Positions 1 through 8,359 of a stretch of DNA of 12,247 bases are shown piece after piece. Location of the stretch: positions 1 through 12,247 of the forward strand of contig QZLH01000074.1 of the NCBI GenBank assembly GCA_003833135.1, written 5' to 3'. Each line of letters opens with the position of its first letter. Within the stretch, counting starts at the first letter, position 1. The DNA is from Oehlia diaphana (Eukaryota; Glomeromycota; Glomeromycetes; Glomerales; Glomeraceae). Position numbers and translations under genes: made by a program. The notes beneath the pieces are model-generated. The model was given only the letters and a program-made list of their open reading frames with translations, had not been told where the DNA came from and ran no database searches.

Positions 1-18
1 TAAATAAAAAAAATTGAG

Positions 19-196
19 TTCCCCACTTACTTCTCGTCTCAGGCGTCCATTTCGAAGTCCAGGAAGTTCCCTACAATAAGAAAAATAAAAAAAGAACATT
101 AGTAAATGTTCTTAAACGAAATTAATAAAAAAACCCCCCCAGTTTCCACTTACTTCTCATTCTAGGCATCTATTTTGAAGTTTAGAAAGCACCCCT
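19..196. repeat. Imperfect direct repeat, two copies 123 bp apart
   Basis: Two copies of a segment of about 55 bp lie at roughly 19-73 and 141-196. Both contain CACTTACTTCTC (starting at 24 and 147) followed by a similar block ending near a run of C. After that shared word, 9 of the 12 substitutions are C-to-T or G-to-A going from copy 1 to copy 2, and all three CpG sites of copy 1 are TG or CA in copy 2. On the minus strand each copy reads into AGAAGTAAGTGG, which resembles an exon end plus a GTAAGT splice donor, so these may be remnants of a repeated exon-like unit. No function is assigned. Confidence 0.6.
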
Positions 197-237
197 ATAA
201 AAAAAAGATTAAAAAAAAATGTTAAATTATCGGTAAT

Positions 238-370
238 CAGATCAACAAGTCACATGATCTGTATAACCGATATTCCTATACCGAATAATTCGTTATAGTG
301 TTAACGAAGTTGCTTATAACGAAGCCCTGATCGGCTGGAACCTAGGGTTCGTTATATCGAGAGGGGACTG
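238..370 (-). mobile_element. Terminal fragment of a pogo/Tigger-like DNA transposon
   Basis: The segment ends at 370 with CTG directly followed by TA (371-372). Read on the minus strand it begins CAGTCCCCTCTCGATATAAC, which has the CAG start, TA target dinucleotide and CGTTATA/TATAACG-type terminal repeats of pogo/Tigger elements. Related CGTTATA or TTATAACGAAG words recur at about 291, 313 and 350 as subterminal repeats. The inner end is unclear: 238-261 is a perfect 7-bp inverted repeat (CAGATCA/TGATCTG, 10-nt loop). No partner terminal repeat and no transposase were seen, so this is a solo end or a degraded nonautonomous copy. Confidence 0.5.
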
Positions 371-540
371 TATCTAGTGTACGGTCTGCTAGTGGGGCTG
401 TAAATGCATTTTTAAAGGTATTTAATTACTTATTTGCAAAAAAATTAAATTAATATTAATATGTGGCATATAATATTTAGAAAATTAAATACGCGTTTTT
501 ACACGTTTTTATTAATTAATATATAGAAAACTAATCATGA

Positions 541-1334
541 AAAATCCAAAATTTCCAGAATACATGTTTTGGATTTGATATTGAAATATTACATTAAGTA
601 CGAACTGGAGAATCATCTATAGAAAAAACTATTATTGATAAAAGAAAGAGACCACTTAGTGAAGTAGTATCAGTATCATAACAAAATAAACGATATGCAT
701 CATTTGGAAGAGATGCTCACAAGAAAATTAAAAAGCTTTTTTTATGACATCGAATGATATCAGAATCTGGGGAGTCAATTCACTTAGTACGTAATATGGA
801 ATTAGAATATTAAGATCATTTTACTAATATAAAATACAATTCAACATTAGATGTTTATCGATCTATTAGAAATCTTCTTCAATTATTTATTCCTATTTGG
901 AGGAGATCAAACCCACGAATTCTTCAACCAGGAAATACAATTAATTTGAAGCTTGATGGAGATAAAGAAATATGGGTCGTAAACAAAATTCATGTGATGA
1001 TAAATATGTATTTATTAAATGAAAAAGAGGAAGTGTTAAAACCAGACCATCAATATAGATAGTATTAATTTATAAATTTTTTATAGCATTTATAATAAAT
1101 TAGTATTTGTCTTTATATATAGGTAAAGAAAGATACGAAACATTGGCCAAAGTTGGAAATCTATTTAAGTATCAACTTCAAGATCTTCAAGAAAATGGGA
1201 TTTCTGTTAACGATGTGCATTGGTCAATTGAGTTGTTTTTTTCTGGTGACTGGAAGTTTATGTACAATATAATGGAATTAAATGCGCCAAATTCAAAATA
1301 TTTTTATTGTCCGAAGCGTAGCGGAGGACATTAA
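541..1334 (+). pseudogene. Decayed ORF of a repeat-associated protein family
   Basis: One frame from about 541 reads as plausible protein to 1059 but is broken by stops at 595, 679, 745, 811 and 1060. It includes recognisable stretches such as YRSIRNLLQLFIPIWRRSNP and ILQPGNTINLKLDGD. After a TA-rich stretch of about 47 bp (1057-1106) the message resumes in another frame with LYIGKERYETLAKVGNLFKY and then VNDVHWSIELFFSGDWKFMY, ending at a TAA at 1332. From memory, the IELFFSGDWKFM...NAPNSKYF-C block belongs to hypothetical proteins present in many copies in Rhizophagus genomes, probably linked to transposons; this was not checked. The 47-bp gap may be a degraded intron or an insertion. The last residues (after KYFYC) do not continue the family and probably come from a second element. 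Confidence 0.55.
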
Positions 1335-1480
1335 CGGTTAGACACATTGTAATGCAAGGTATGTCTGTCCGCACGCGTGATTAACCAATAAGATGCATTA
1401 TTGATTATTATCACGGGATCAGATTTTCGGTGACGCGCCTGACGCGTGATTTTAAACGACATTACAACGGATCTCGTTAC
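1307..1480. other. GC/CpG-rich island, probable fragment of a second repeat
   Basis: Composition changes sharply here: TGTCCGAAGCG, an imperfect palindrome ending GGAGGACA at about 1330, ACGCGTGATT at about 1373 and again at 1443, TATCACGGGA at about 1410, and GTGACGCGCCTGACGCG at about 1430. The surrounding DNA is strongly AT-rich. TATCACGGGA recurs at 6722, and TGACGCG-type words recur in the MITE near 8650. This suggests a piece of a mobile element inserted into the relic ORF to its left. No complete terminal repeats were identified. Confidence 0.4.
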
Positions 1481-1489
1481 CTAGTTTAT

Positions 1490-2335
1490 ATTGTGATTGT
1501 GAAGCAAGTAATCGTTGGAATATGAATTTACGCTAGCCAATATTAAATAATACATATTTGAAACATGTTTGAATTTAAATAATAAGTCTACATAGACATA
1601 ATTTACACATTTGCATAAAATAAAATCTATGTTGAGTCCTTTAAATTATATAAAATAGTGTATGTAAATTTACATAGAACTTTTCATATAAAAAGCATCT
1701 CCTTTCACTGCTGCACAAAAAATAAGGTACGATAAAATTAAGATACTAAAAAATTTGCATAATTAGCTTAATTATGGTCAAAAACGCGCGCGACTTTTGC
1801 ATAATTCGTGATTTGAATATTTATTATAAAATCGAATTTCATGATTTTATTAGGAATGAACAAGTTCAAAATAAATTACATTTCATATATTTTTATTTAT
1901 AGTCCTAACTCCCCTTTAACCATGAATTCCTATAATCTTATTTTCAATCATTATATTTATATTATTTTGAAATTGGCCTAAATTATGAAATTTTGTCAAA
2001 TTCTGACCAGAATAATACGTTTTAAATTATAACAAAAAAAAATACCTAAATTCATTTTTATAATTTTTAAAGTTAGTATAAATTAAATTACATTGAGATA
2101 TTTTAAATATACAGCATGTATCTAAAAAAAATTTTTATTAAAATTTTTAATTTGAAAAATTTATGTCCCAAAACTATAGTTTACTTAATTTATTTAATAA
2201 AATTATTTTTAATAAAAATCTTTATATATTTTACATTAGTATTAATAAATATATTATTACATATCATGTGTTGTTATCATATCTATAAAATTTGATCCTA
2301 TGATCGATATGAAAAAAATTATGAAATTATTATGT
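1490..2335. other. AT-rich intergenic stretch downstream of the permease
   Basis: No open reading frame or RNA gene is supported. It holds a perfect 14-bp palindrome (ATGTAAATTTACAT, 1662-1675), a CG-repeat word (about 1785-1792) and a weak inverted repeat pairing about 1769-1784 with 2000-2015, which could be a decayed MITE. A TTTATT at 2189-2194 gives AATAAA on the minus strand about 140 bp past the permease stop and may act in polyadenylation, but such words are common in DNA this AT-rich. Confidence 0.4.
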
Positions 2336-4995
2336 TCAGCTTTGAGCTTCAACAATGGCTTCTTCTATTGTTAAATGGAAGAATCGTTTGGTTTTTGGAA
2401 ATTCTATTCCTTCTTCGATATTATTTTCTGTTTTCTCGTTTATGCTTTCAGTTATGGTTGGGAGTTGTCGCCCAAAATCAGCTCTAACCAAAGCATTTTG
2501 AACGCGTTCATCCAAAATATTTACAAAGTGATATTCAACTTCACGTGCCGCATGCTTATTCACCTATATGTAAAATAAATATTAATCAATTTAAAAACAT
2601 ATCGTAATTAAAAAACTGACCATCAAGATATTTGAAATATAAGCTAACCGCTTTTCTGACATCAATCAAAGCCTGAAATCCACTTGTGTCCACATAAGAA
2701 ATTGCCGAGAAATCATATATAACAGCTCGTAATGGTGACAACTTCTCATTTTCTGCAGCATCGACGAGGCCATCAGTTTCATTCCACGGTTGATCATCTA
2801 AAATGAAATGATGTTAATACTTTCTAAACTGTCGTTCTAACATTGGTTCTGGAGCAAACAATCACCTTTCTTCACAGCTCTCTTGTACAATCGCCGTGTA
2901 TGCAGTTCGATATATTCAACAATACGATCATCGATATAATTAGAATTTGGGAAGGTAAGTGATTCAGTAAAGCGAAAAATTACAATTCCTTCAGGTGGAG
3001 TTTCCACTGTCGTGAATGAAGGATCTTCTAGCGGAACAAAGGCATATTTTGGAATAGAATCATCAGATTTAACAGATTTCCTATTGAAAGTGGCAAGAGC
3101 AAGGCGACCTAATGTGTCGACACGTGGACGGGCCATGCGAGCAAGTAGGACAAGAAATGAGAAACCCCATGAAGCAAAGATACCATTCTGAAAGAGATAA
3201 ATTCATAAATATATCATTGAATGAAAAATTATTTTGCAATTGTACTACTTACGTCAAGGGTGGAGAACATGGAAACTACGATAGCAATAGCGAAGACAAC
3301 CAAGTCCCAAACTATAAGAATAATACATTCTATAAGCATATTGTTTCAAAAAAATCAATTAAAAGGAAATCTTGTACTTGCATTCAACATAATATAATGT
3401 CTTGATATAAGAAGGCCTTGATAATAAAACCATCACGGCTTGAATGATAACGGCGCTATAGAACAAATGAAACAATAATATTTATAACGTAAATTCTAAC
3501 AACATGTTATATGATGCGTAGTACTTACGAGAGTGCGGCTTGTGGTATATAAAAAAAAGCGGGAGTCAACACGTAAAGAGCAAGGATGACTAATATCGCA
3601 CTAGAGACACCGGAAAGTGGCGTACGCACACCGGCTCTTGATTTGAGGGCGCTACGTGAAAAAGAACCAGTGGCTGTAATGGCACCCAAGAAACAACCGA
3701 TAATATTGGTTATACCAATAGCAATTATCTCTTGGCTCGGTTGAACTAAGACGTAATACGTAATCGATATAAAAGATGAGAATCGAAATTCATGTCGAAA
3801 AGTAAGCTAAAAGTCTTACCTTTGTAATCGTTAATTCTCCCAAAACTCTTTGCGATCGAAATGTGTTCCAGAAGTGAAATGAGAACTATGATATGAATAC
3901 TTTTGAATACAGCATTCACTAATTGAGACTCAAAGTTGGGAACTTTAATATGGTTTAACCCGCGGGGTACTTTTTTTACAACCCTGAATGGGAAAAGTTT
4001 TTCGTCTGTGATATTTCTCAAGATTAACCAAGAGATAAAAGTGGTGACGATGATGCAGATTATGTACCGCAAGATGCTGCAGAAGAAAAAGACTTTTTTA
4101 TATTTTGTAGAGCGTTTTTCACCATATGCGCACCCGTATTTCACTGCGTAAAGGAATGCTAGCGATAAGAGTCCTATTGCAACATCAGACTTTGTTCTAG
4201 GTAGCCCTGCGCAAAAATCTATAAGAATCCTATATGGAGGATTTAATCTTGTCTCAACACCAGTAATTCCAAATAGATTCGGAAGTTGACCAATGCTGAA
4301 GATTTAATTTAATGAGATTAAAAATTTCTTGACAATAAATTATTGACTATGCATATTATTACCTGATGGTTATGACTGAGGCGGAGATGTAGCCCGCAAT
4401 GACTGGACCTAATTGATTCATTGTGAAAATGAGCAAGATGTGTTTGTTACTTTGGTTTCCGTAAATTGAGACACTCACCAGGAATGAAGTTGAATAACCA
4501 TCCGAGACGGAAGAGACCAATAGCTAAGGAAATGATCCCGGAGAAAAAACAAAGAGTTGTGGTAATATCCGTGCTTAAGTATGGAAAATCTGTATCACCA
4601 TAATCAGCTTTAACGCGTGGTATGGTTTGAGCAAGTATAATCGACATTACGGCAGTTGGACCAATCGTCATGTCCTTGGATGTAGCGAATAAACAATACA
4701 ATGTCATGCCAACGAATGAGGAGTAAAGACCGTATTCAACTGGTATTCCGACAATACTTGCGAAACCCATTGCTTGAGGAATTACAACAGCGCCCACAGT
4801 AAAACCGGCGATGAGATCTCCGTAAAGCCATGTTAAATTGTATCTTCCGATCCAATTTCTTATGGGGAAAATCGATTTAGTATATTCAAGAGAATGATGA
4901 GGAAATTGTTTAAAGAAATCATTAAATTGAGATTTGAGACAGGGGCCCTTTTCCGTGTACAGTAAGTTTGGGTTATTGTTTGTATCGTTCGACAT
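2336..4995 (-). CDS. SulP-family sulfate permease with STAS domain (9 exons)
   Basis: Membrane transporter of the SLC26/SulP family, probably proton-coupled sulfate uptake like fungal SUL1/SUL2. Exons, 5' to 3': 4995-4479, 4408-4363, 4295-3820, 3745-3529, 3455-3382, 3311-3253, 3187-2866, 2797-2649, 2563-2336 (TGA), giving 695 residues with an open frame throughout. Residues about 55-125 carry the SulP signature (GDLIAGFTVGAVVIPQAMGF, then TSKDMTIGPTAVMS). Hydrophobic helices continue to about 480, including LEHISIAKSFGRINDYK and ATGSFSRSALKSRAGVRTPL. A STAS domain spans about 530-650 with FSAISYVDTSGFQALIDVRK. Introns are 65-85 bp; all are GT-AG except intron 5, which is GC-AG. The start is the first ATG in frame, with A at -3; an in-frame GTG at 5049 lies upstream but is unlikely in a eukaryote. 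The length is shorter than the roughly 800-900 residues of yeast and mould sulfate permeases. No break or missing signature was seen. The substrate is inferred from the family. Confidence 0.93.
3312..3381 (-). other. GC-AG intron (intron 5) of the sulfate permease
   Basis: This 70-bp intron begins GCAAGT (donor at 3381-3380) and ends TTATAG (AG at 3313-3312). Joining T (3382) to TT (3311) makes a TTT codon and gives LYYVEFWDLVVFAIAIVVSM, which fits the family. The nearby GT choices fail: GTACAA at 3377 leaves the wrong phase, and GTTGAA after TATTAT would also break the frame. GCAAGT is the usual consensus for GC donors, so this is probably a true functional splice site. Confidence 0.8.
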
Positions 4996-5054
4996 TGTTA
5001 GAAGATGACGATGTCGACAAGCAGAGCAAGGAAACAGAAGCTCTGACACTTGGT

Positions 5055-5079
5055 TTTAAATATATGTAATTTTAATTGG
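5055..5079 (-). promoter_or_regulatory. Candidate CCAAT and TATA elements of the permease
   Basis: On the minus strand a CCAAT word (ATTGG at 5075-5079 on plus) is followed about 7 bp later by TTACATATATTTAA (5055-5068). These lie 60-85 bp upstream of the ATG at 4995, a reasonable position for a core promoter with a short leader. In AT-rich DNA a TATA-like word is weak evidence by itself. I saw no Cbf1-type CACGTG or other recognised sulfur-regulation site in the 400 bp upstream. Confidence 0.35.
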
Positions 5080-5080
5080 T

Positions 5081-5208
5081 GCAACTAACACAAAATTTCA
5101 CCATAATCATTTATAAAAACGAAGTTAAACAATAATTGACAATCGACAGATTTGCAACACAAAAATTGCACCATTATTGATTACAAAAACGAATACAAAC
5201 AAATAACG
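5081..5208. repeat. Imperfect direct repeat in the permease upstream region
   Basis: Two copies of about 55 bp, offset by 73 bp (about 5081-5136 and 5154-5208). Both start GCAAC, contain an ACAAAA-TT-CACCAT block, then a TTA-AAAAACGAA block and an AAACAA-TAA block. They differ by small indels and substitutions. The location, just upstream of the CCAAT word, means they could carry duplicated binding sites, but no known factor motif was recognised. Confidence 0.55.
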
Positions 5209-5463
5209 AAGAAAAGTTCCAAATAGAATGTTCTGAATGTTACACTGATCATGTGATCTAACAAAATTTGCCTAAACAATCGAATAAATGATCCACTCAT
5301 TACTTATTCTGAGATAGTTAATCAATAAATTTAACTAAATTTTATTTCGAATAACACGTTACGAACTTTTTATCTATATTATCTATAACCACAGATTTCA
5401 TTTTAGATGCGCCAAATCTCTAGATGCTATAAATGAATAAAGACAATTATGGGGCGTTATATA

Positions 5464-5503
5464 ATTGTTGTCCTACCTTTCACATTGTTGTCCTATCTTT
5501 CAC
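5464..5503. repeat. 20-bp tandem duplication
   Basis: ATTGTTGTCCTACCTTTCAC (5464-5483) is followed directly by a second copy with one C-to-T change (5484-5503). The change is consistent with a recent slippage or insertion footprint. It marks the left side of the repeat-rich block that runs to about 6750. Confidence 0.85.
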
Positions 5504-5744
5504 AGACGTCGGAAAATAGGATCAACAATTGGATGGAAAATCGATGATCTACAAAGACCGAATTTGCCGTAAGAATGGGACCAAAATAATTTGTAGATTT
5601 TTTCTTTTTTGGACAATGCCAGCCGGAGTTTTGTGACATATCTGACATTATGTATCTCGGACCAGAATTAAGATGTAGTAAATGTGCGTTACCTCTGCAC
5701 ATTCGAGTTGCAATTTGTAACTTACAATTTTTGTAGCTTACAAG
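5504..5744. other. Unassigned segment with a short Cys-rich reading frame
   Basis: The plus strand encodes a short open stretch at about 5610-5735 with CQPEFC, then LGPELRCSKCALPLHI, ending at a TAG near 5734. The two cysteine pairs could be a zinc-binding remnant, but the frame is closed just upstream by a TAG near 5594 and there is no clear start. The minus strand has a 69-codon ATG-started frame over the same region with no family resemblance. I do not call either a gene. Confidence 0.2.
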
Positions 5745-5945
5745 GATGAAAAGAATGATATAAAAAGAGGAGGAGTGCGAGAGTTAGAAGGATGAATCTT
5801 GTCAGTCTTAGTTTTAAATCCAGTATTAATTGATCGCCGAGTGAGGCAGTAATATTGTATTTCATATGCTAGTGTTTTAAATTGAGTTTTATTTGTACTG
5901 TTTATTAATATACGATTTTATTATTTCTTTTAATAAAGTATAGAC
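5745..5945 (+). mobile_element. Retroelement-like fragment with TATA element and stem-loop (copy 1)
   Basis: A TATAAAAAG element at 5759-5767 is followed about 70 bp later by a stem-loop: outer stem CAGTATTA (5821-5828) with TAATATTG (5850-5857, one G-U pair) and inner hairpin GCC-GAGTGA-GGC (5836-5847). An AATAAAG word lies at about 5932. The order promoter, structured leader and polyadenylation word resembles the U3-R-U5 layout of an LTR. A second copy of the stem-loop motif lies at 6557-6588. Ends, target duplication and coding parts were not found, so the LTR label is tentative. Confidence 0.35.
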
Positions 5946-6065
5946 CTTAAATTTGCAATATTATCTTCGTTATACATATTCTTTACAATCTCGTCATGTT
6001 TCCTACTTTCATTATTGGATGATCATTGCGCATAATATATTATTAAGTGATCAGTGAAATGATCA

Positions 6066-6200
6066 TAATTTTTTTTATTTTATTGTATTTTTATTATTTT
6101 TATTTTAGAATTTATATTATTATTTTTTTTATATTGTTTTATTTTTTCATTGTATTAGTATATTGTTTTTTATTATTTTTTATTAGATATATTAGTTTAG
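6066..6200. other. T-rich low-complexity tract
   Basis: More than 130 bp of almost pure T and A with long T runs on the plus strand, and only a few G and C. It is preceded by three TGATCA hexamers (6020, 6048, 6060). It separates the two retroelement-like fragments. No gene is seen. Confidence 0.7.
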
Positions 6201-6214
6201 AGTTATTTTAGAGC

Positions 6215-6660
6215 GTTGGCCAAGGGACAATCATGATTATGTAAGCAAATTTGCGTTGGTCAACTTATCACAAAGTGACCTTTTACAAATTGTCACTTGG
6301 ACGAAGTGTGTAAGTTGTCTAAAGTCAATTTTGCCATAGACAAGTTGTCCTTTGAATTTTTCATTATAAATATCTCCCCAAATGGATGTGAGAGGAAGGA
6401 TAGTTTTTTTTGAAAGTTTTTTTTTAAGTTTTTAGTTTTTTTAGTTTAGAATCAAGACCTTTAGACCCTAAAATAAGGTTTTCTCTCGAGAAGGTTGTTC
6501 TAATGGAAGTTCTTTTTGATTGGGAATTTATTTGTGTGTGTTTGATATAATTTTGGTTACTATAGAGCGCCAAGTGAGGCAATAGTAAAAATTTTATTGA
6601 GATATCAACGCAATTGCTCATCAATTTGGATTTTCTCCGATAAATTGACTTGATCTACAT
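6215..6660 (+). mobile_element. Retroelement-like fragment with TATA element and stem-loop (copy 2)
   Basis: The left part (6215-6360) has a dense set of related palindromic words: GGCCAAGGGACAA, GGTCAACTTATCACAAAGTG, ACAAATTGTCACTTGG, AAGTTGTCTAAAG and GACAAGTTGTC. A TATAAAT element follows at 6365-6371, and about 190 bp later comes a stem-loop: TTACTAT (6557-6563) pairing with ATAGTAA (6582-6588) around GCC-AAGTGA-GGC (6569-6580). The motif matches 18 of 22 bases of the copy at 5832-5853. This looks like a solo LTR or a similar promoter-bearing repeat; its exact ends are unknown. Confidence 0.4.
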
Positions 6661-6693
6661 AAATTACCACTAATTTGATTATTTTATTTTTCT

Positions 6694-6743
6694 GTTATCA
6701 CCTGACGCCCGGTGATAACACTATCACGGGACAGTGGCGTGAT
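6694..6743. repeat. Two adjacent GC-rich hairpins
   Basis: GTTATCACC (6694-6702) and GGTGATAAC (6711-6719) form a perfect 9-bp inverted repeat around an 8-nt loop. Right after it, ATCACG (6723-6728) and CGTGAT (6738-6743) form a second 6-bp inverted repeat. The TATCACGGGA word is shared with the GC-rich island near 1410. In AT-rich DNA this is likely a mobile-element terminus or MITE core. Confidence 0.7.
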
Positions 6744-6744
6744 C

Positions 6745-7664
6745 AGCCGACCATATAATATTAGTGATAATACTGAAAAACCTTTAATAGCGAAATTAAT
6801 TAATGTTATCAAGTAATGAAATAAAAGAATCACTTTTTCTTTTAATATAAAAAAAATATTATTTTATTAATGGTTAGAAATACTAGAAACATATGAAATA
6901 ACTGTATTATTATGCAGACATCCAAGATCATGTTCCATATTAAAAGCATAGTATAAAACAATAGGTATTTTTACCTATAAAAATTAATATGTGTGATATT
7001 TAACCTAAATAACGTAATGCGTCAAAAATAACAAAGATTTTTTACGCAATAATAATTCATCTAAAAAAAACTATCAGTATGTTAAAAACTACATTAACCT
7101 ATTTTGCTGCATAAAATAAACATAATAATTATCTTCTTGCCATTCAAAATATTCAATATAATGCAATATAATGCACTCTTTTATGACTTTAATCAAAAAA
7201 TATATGAATAAAGGAATGGGTAAAAGTTAACAAATTTTTATTACCTATCAACAAAAAAATTTAAAAAGATTCAAATTTAGGAGAAAAAAAATGAAACTTA
7301 AATAAACTTGTTATACAATTTAGATCATAAATAAATTTCTTAACATCAATATTTAAGTAATCTAAAACTTTAAATATCATATAATTTATATTCATCTACT
7401 TTATCTTTTAGAAAAAAAAAATCGCTAGTAAGAAAAATTTGTAATACTGTTTAATTTTTTCATAATAAATTAATATTCTGATTATTTAGCTCACTAAATA
7501 ATGCGACAAATGGAAATATTGTATAATTTCATTTATTAACTCTAGTAAACCTCCTGAAAATATTTTTGAACATTCAAAAAGAATAAAAGAATTTCATTAT
7601 ATGATTTTCGGAGCGACAATTCTGTTTGTCACACGAATATTTACGTAAAAGTCTAATGATCGTC
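6745..7664. other. AT-rich region without a recognisable gene
   Basis: No frame with coding character, tRNA-like boxes or splice-consistent exons was found on either strand. The only clear small structure is a tandem 10-mer, AATATAATGC twice, at 7155-7174. Confidence 0.5.
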
Positions 7665-8055
7665 ATCATATATCAAAAACTCCACTTTGGTAAAAATATT
7701 ATAGAATTCTATACTAATCTTACTTCGTAGCGCCAACGTAGATTTTAGTGATAGACTCATATAATTTTATAGGGTTTATTTTACTTTCTTCTGCAGGGCA
7801 AGCTTCAACTTACCAAGCTTAGGCTAGTGTATGGGAGGTAGTGGGTTAATTAAAGAAATGGTTTTTAAGCGTAGTTGGTTATGTTTTTAATAGTTTCATT
7901 TTTAATTGCCCCACCGTCGAAATAGATTCTTCTGATAGTTTAGTTCGATTTTTTATTTACTTTTTCAATTTGTATTGTTTATAAATTTTTGTGTTCGCTA
8001 CTAACTATTACTGTTTAATAAAAATAAAAATAAAAATCATATATCAAAAACTCCA
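7665..8055 (+). mobile_element. Retroposed (LINE/SINE-like) insertion with 20-bp target-site duplication
   Basis: The 20-mer ATCATATATCAAAAACTCCA occurs exactly at 7665-7684 and again at 8036-8055. The 351 bp between them (7685-8035) is visibly richer in G and C at its centre and ends in an A-rich tail of TAAAAA units (about 8019-8036) directly before the second copy. A perfect long duplication with a 3' A-rich tail is the hallmark of target-primed reverse transcription. No tRNA-type A and B boxes are convincing, and no reverse transcriptase frame is present, so a 5'-truncated LINE tail or a SINE are both possible. It is probably a fairly recent insertion, since the duplication has no mismatch. 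Confidence 0.8.
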
Positions 8056-8359
8056 TAAAATACTTACTACGTGAAACTTCATTCTTGTCGAGTTAACGTG
8101 AAATAAAATTGTTTCAATTTATATGAATTTTATGGAAGAAAAGAAAGCTGTTCTTTAATATATTTACTGTATAATTTATTTTTTTTCAGATATGATGATT
8201 TATTGTTTGTTTAACATTTGAAGCGTTTGTACATCCGATTTGTAAAAATTTATAATTAAACAATTAAAGTTTTCAGTTCTCAATTAAATGAATAATCTGT
8301 TGCGAAAAGTAATTTAATAATAAAAAATAATAGGTTTTAAAAAATTAATTCAATATATA

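Noticed and set aside
2375..2578. Plus-strand 67-codon frame
   Set aside because: Antisense shadow of the last permease exon, which has clear STAS-family content on the minus strand.
3377..3382. GTACAA as donor of permease intron 5
   Set aside because: It leaves phase 2, which none of the available acceptors (3312 or 3331) can continue in the SulP frame.
3112..3405. Plus-strand 97-codon frame
   Set aside because: Antisense to permease exons 5-7 and their introns.
3746..4144. 132-codon minus-strand reading frame
   Set aside because: It is the second half of permease exon 3 read through intron 3; the residues after NDYKG come from the intron.
3936..4151. Plus-strand 71-codon frame
   Set aside because: Antisense to permease exon 3.
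4996..5049. Extension of the permease to an in-frame GTG at 5049
   Set aside because: Eukaryotic genes rarely start at GTG; the ATG at 4993-4995 has A at -3, and the extra 18 residues show no SulP resemblance.
5493..5702. Minus-strand 69-codon frame with an ATG start
   Set aside because: No recognisable family, no splice-linked neighbours and it lies in a repeat-rich block; the evidence does not exceed chance.
6424..6624. Minus-strand 66-codon frame
   Set aside because: It runs across the stem-loop repeat copy and a T-rich tract; composition is low-complexity and no family is recognisable.
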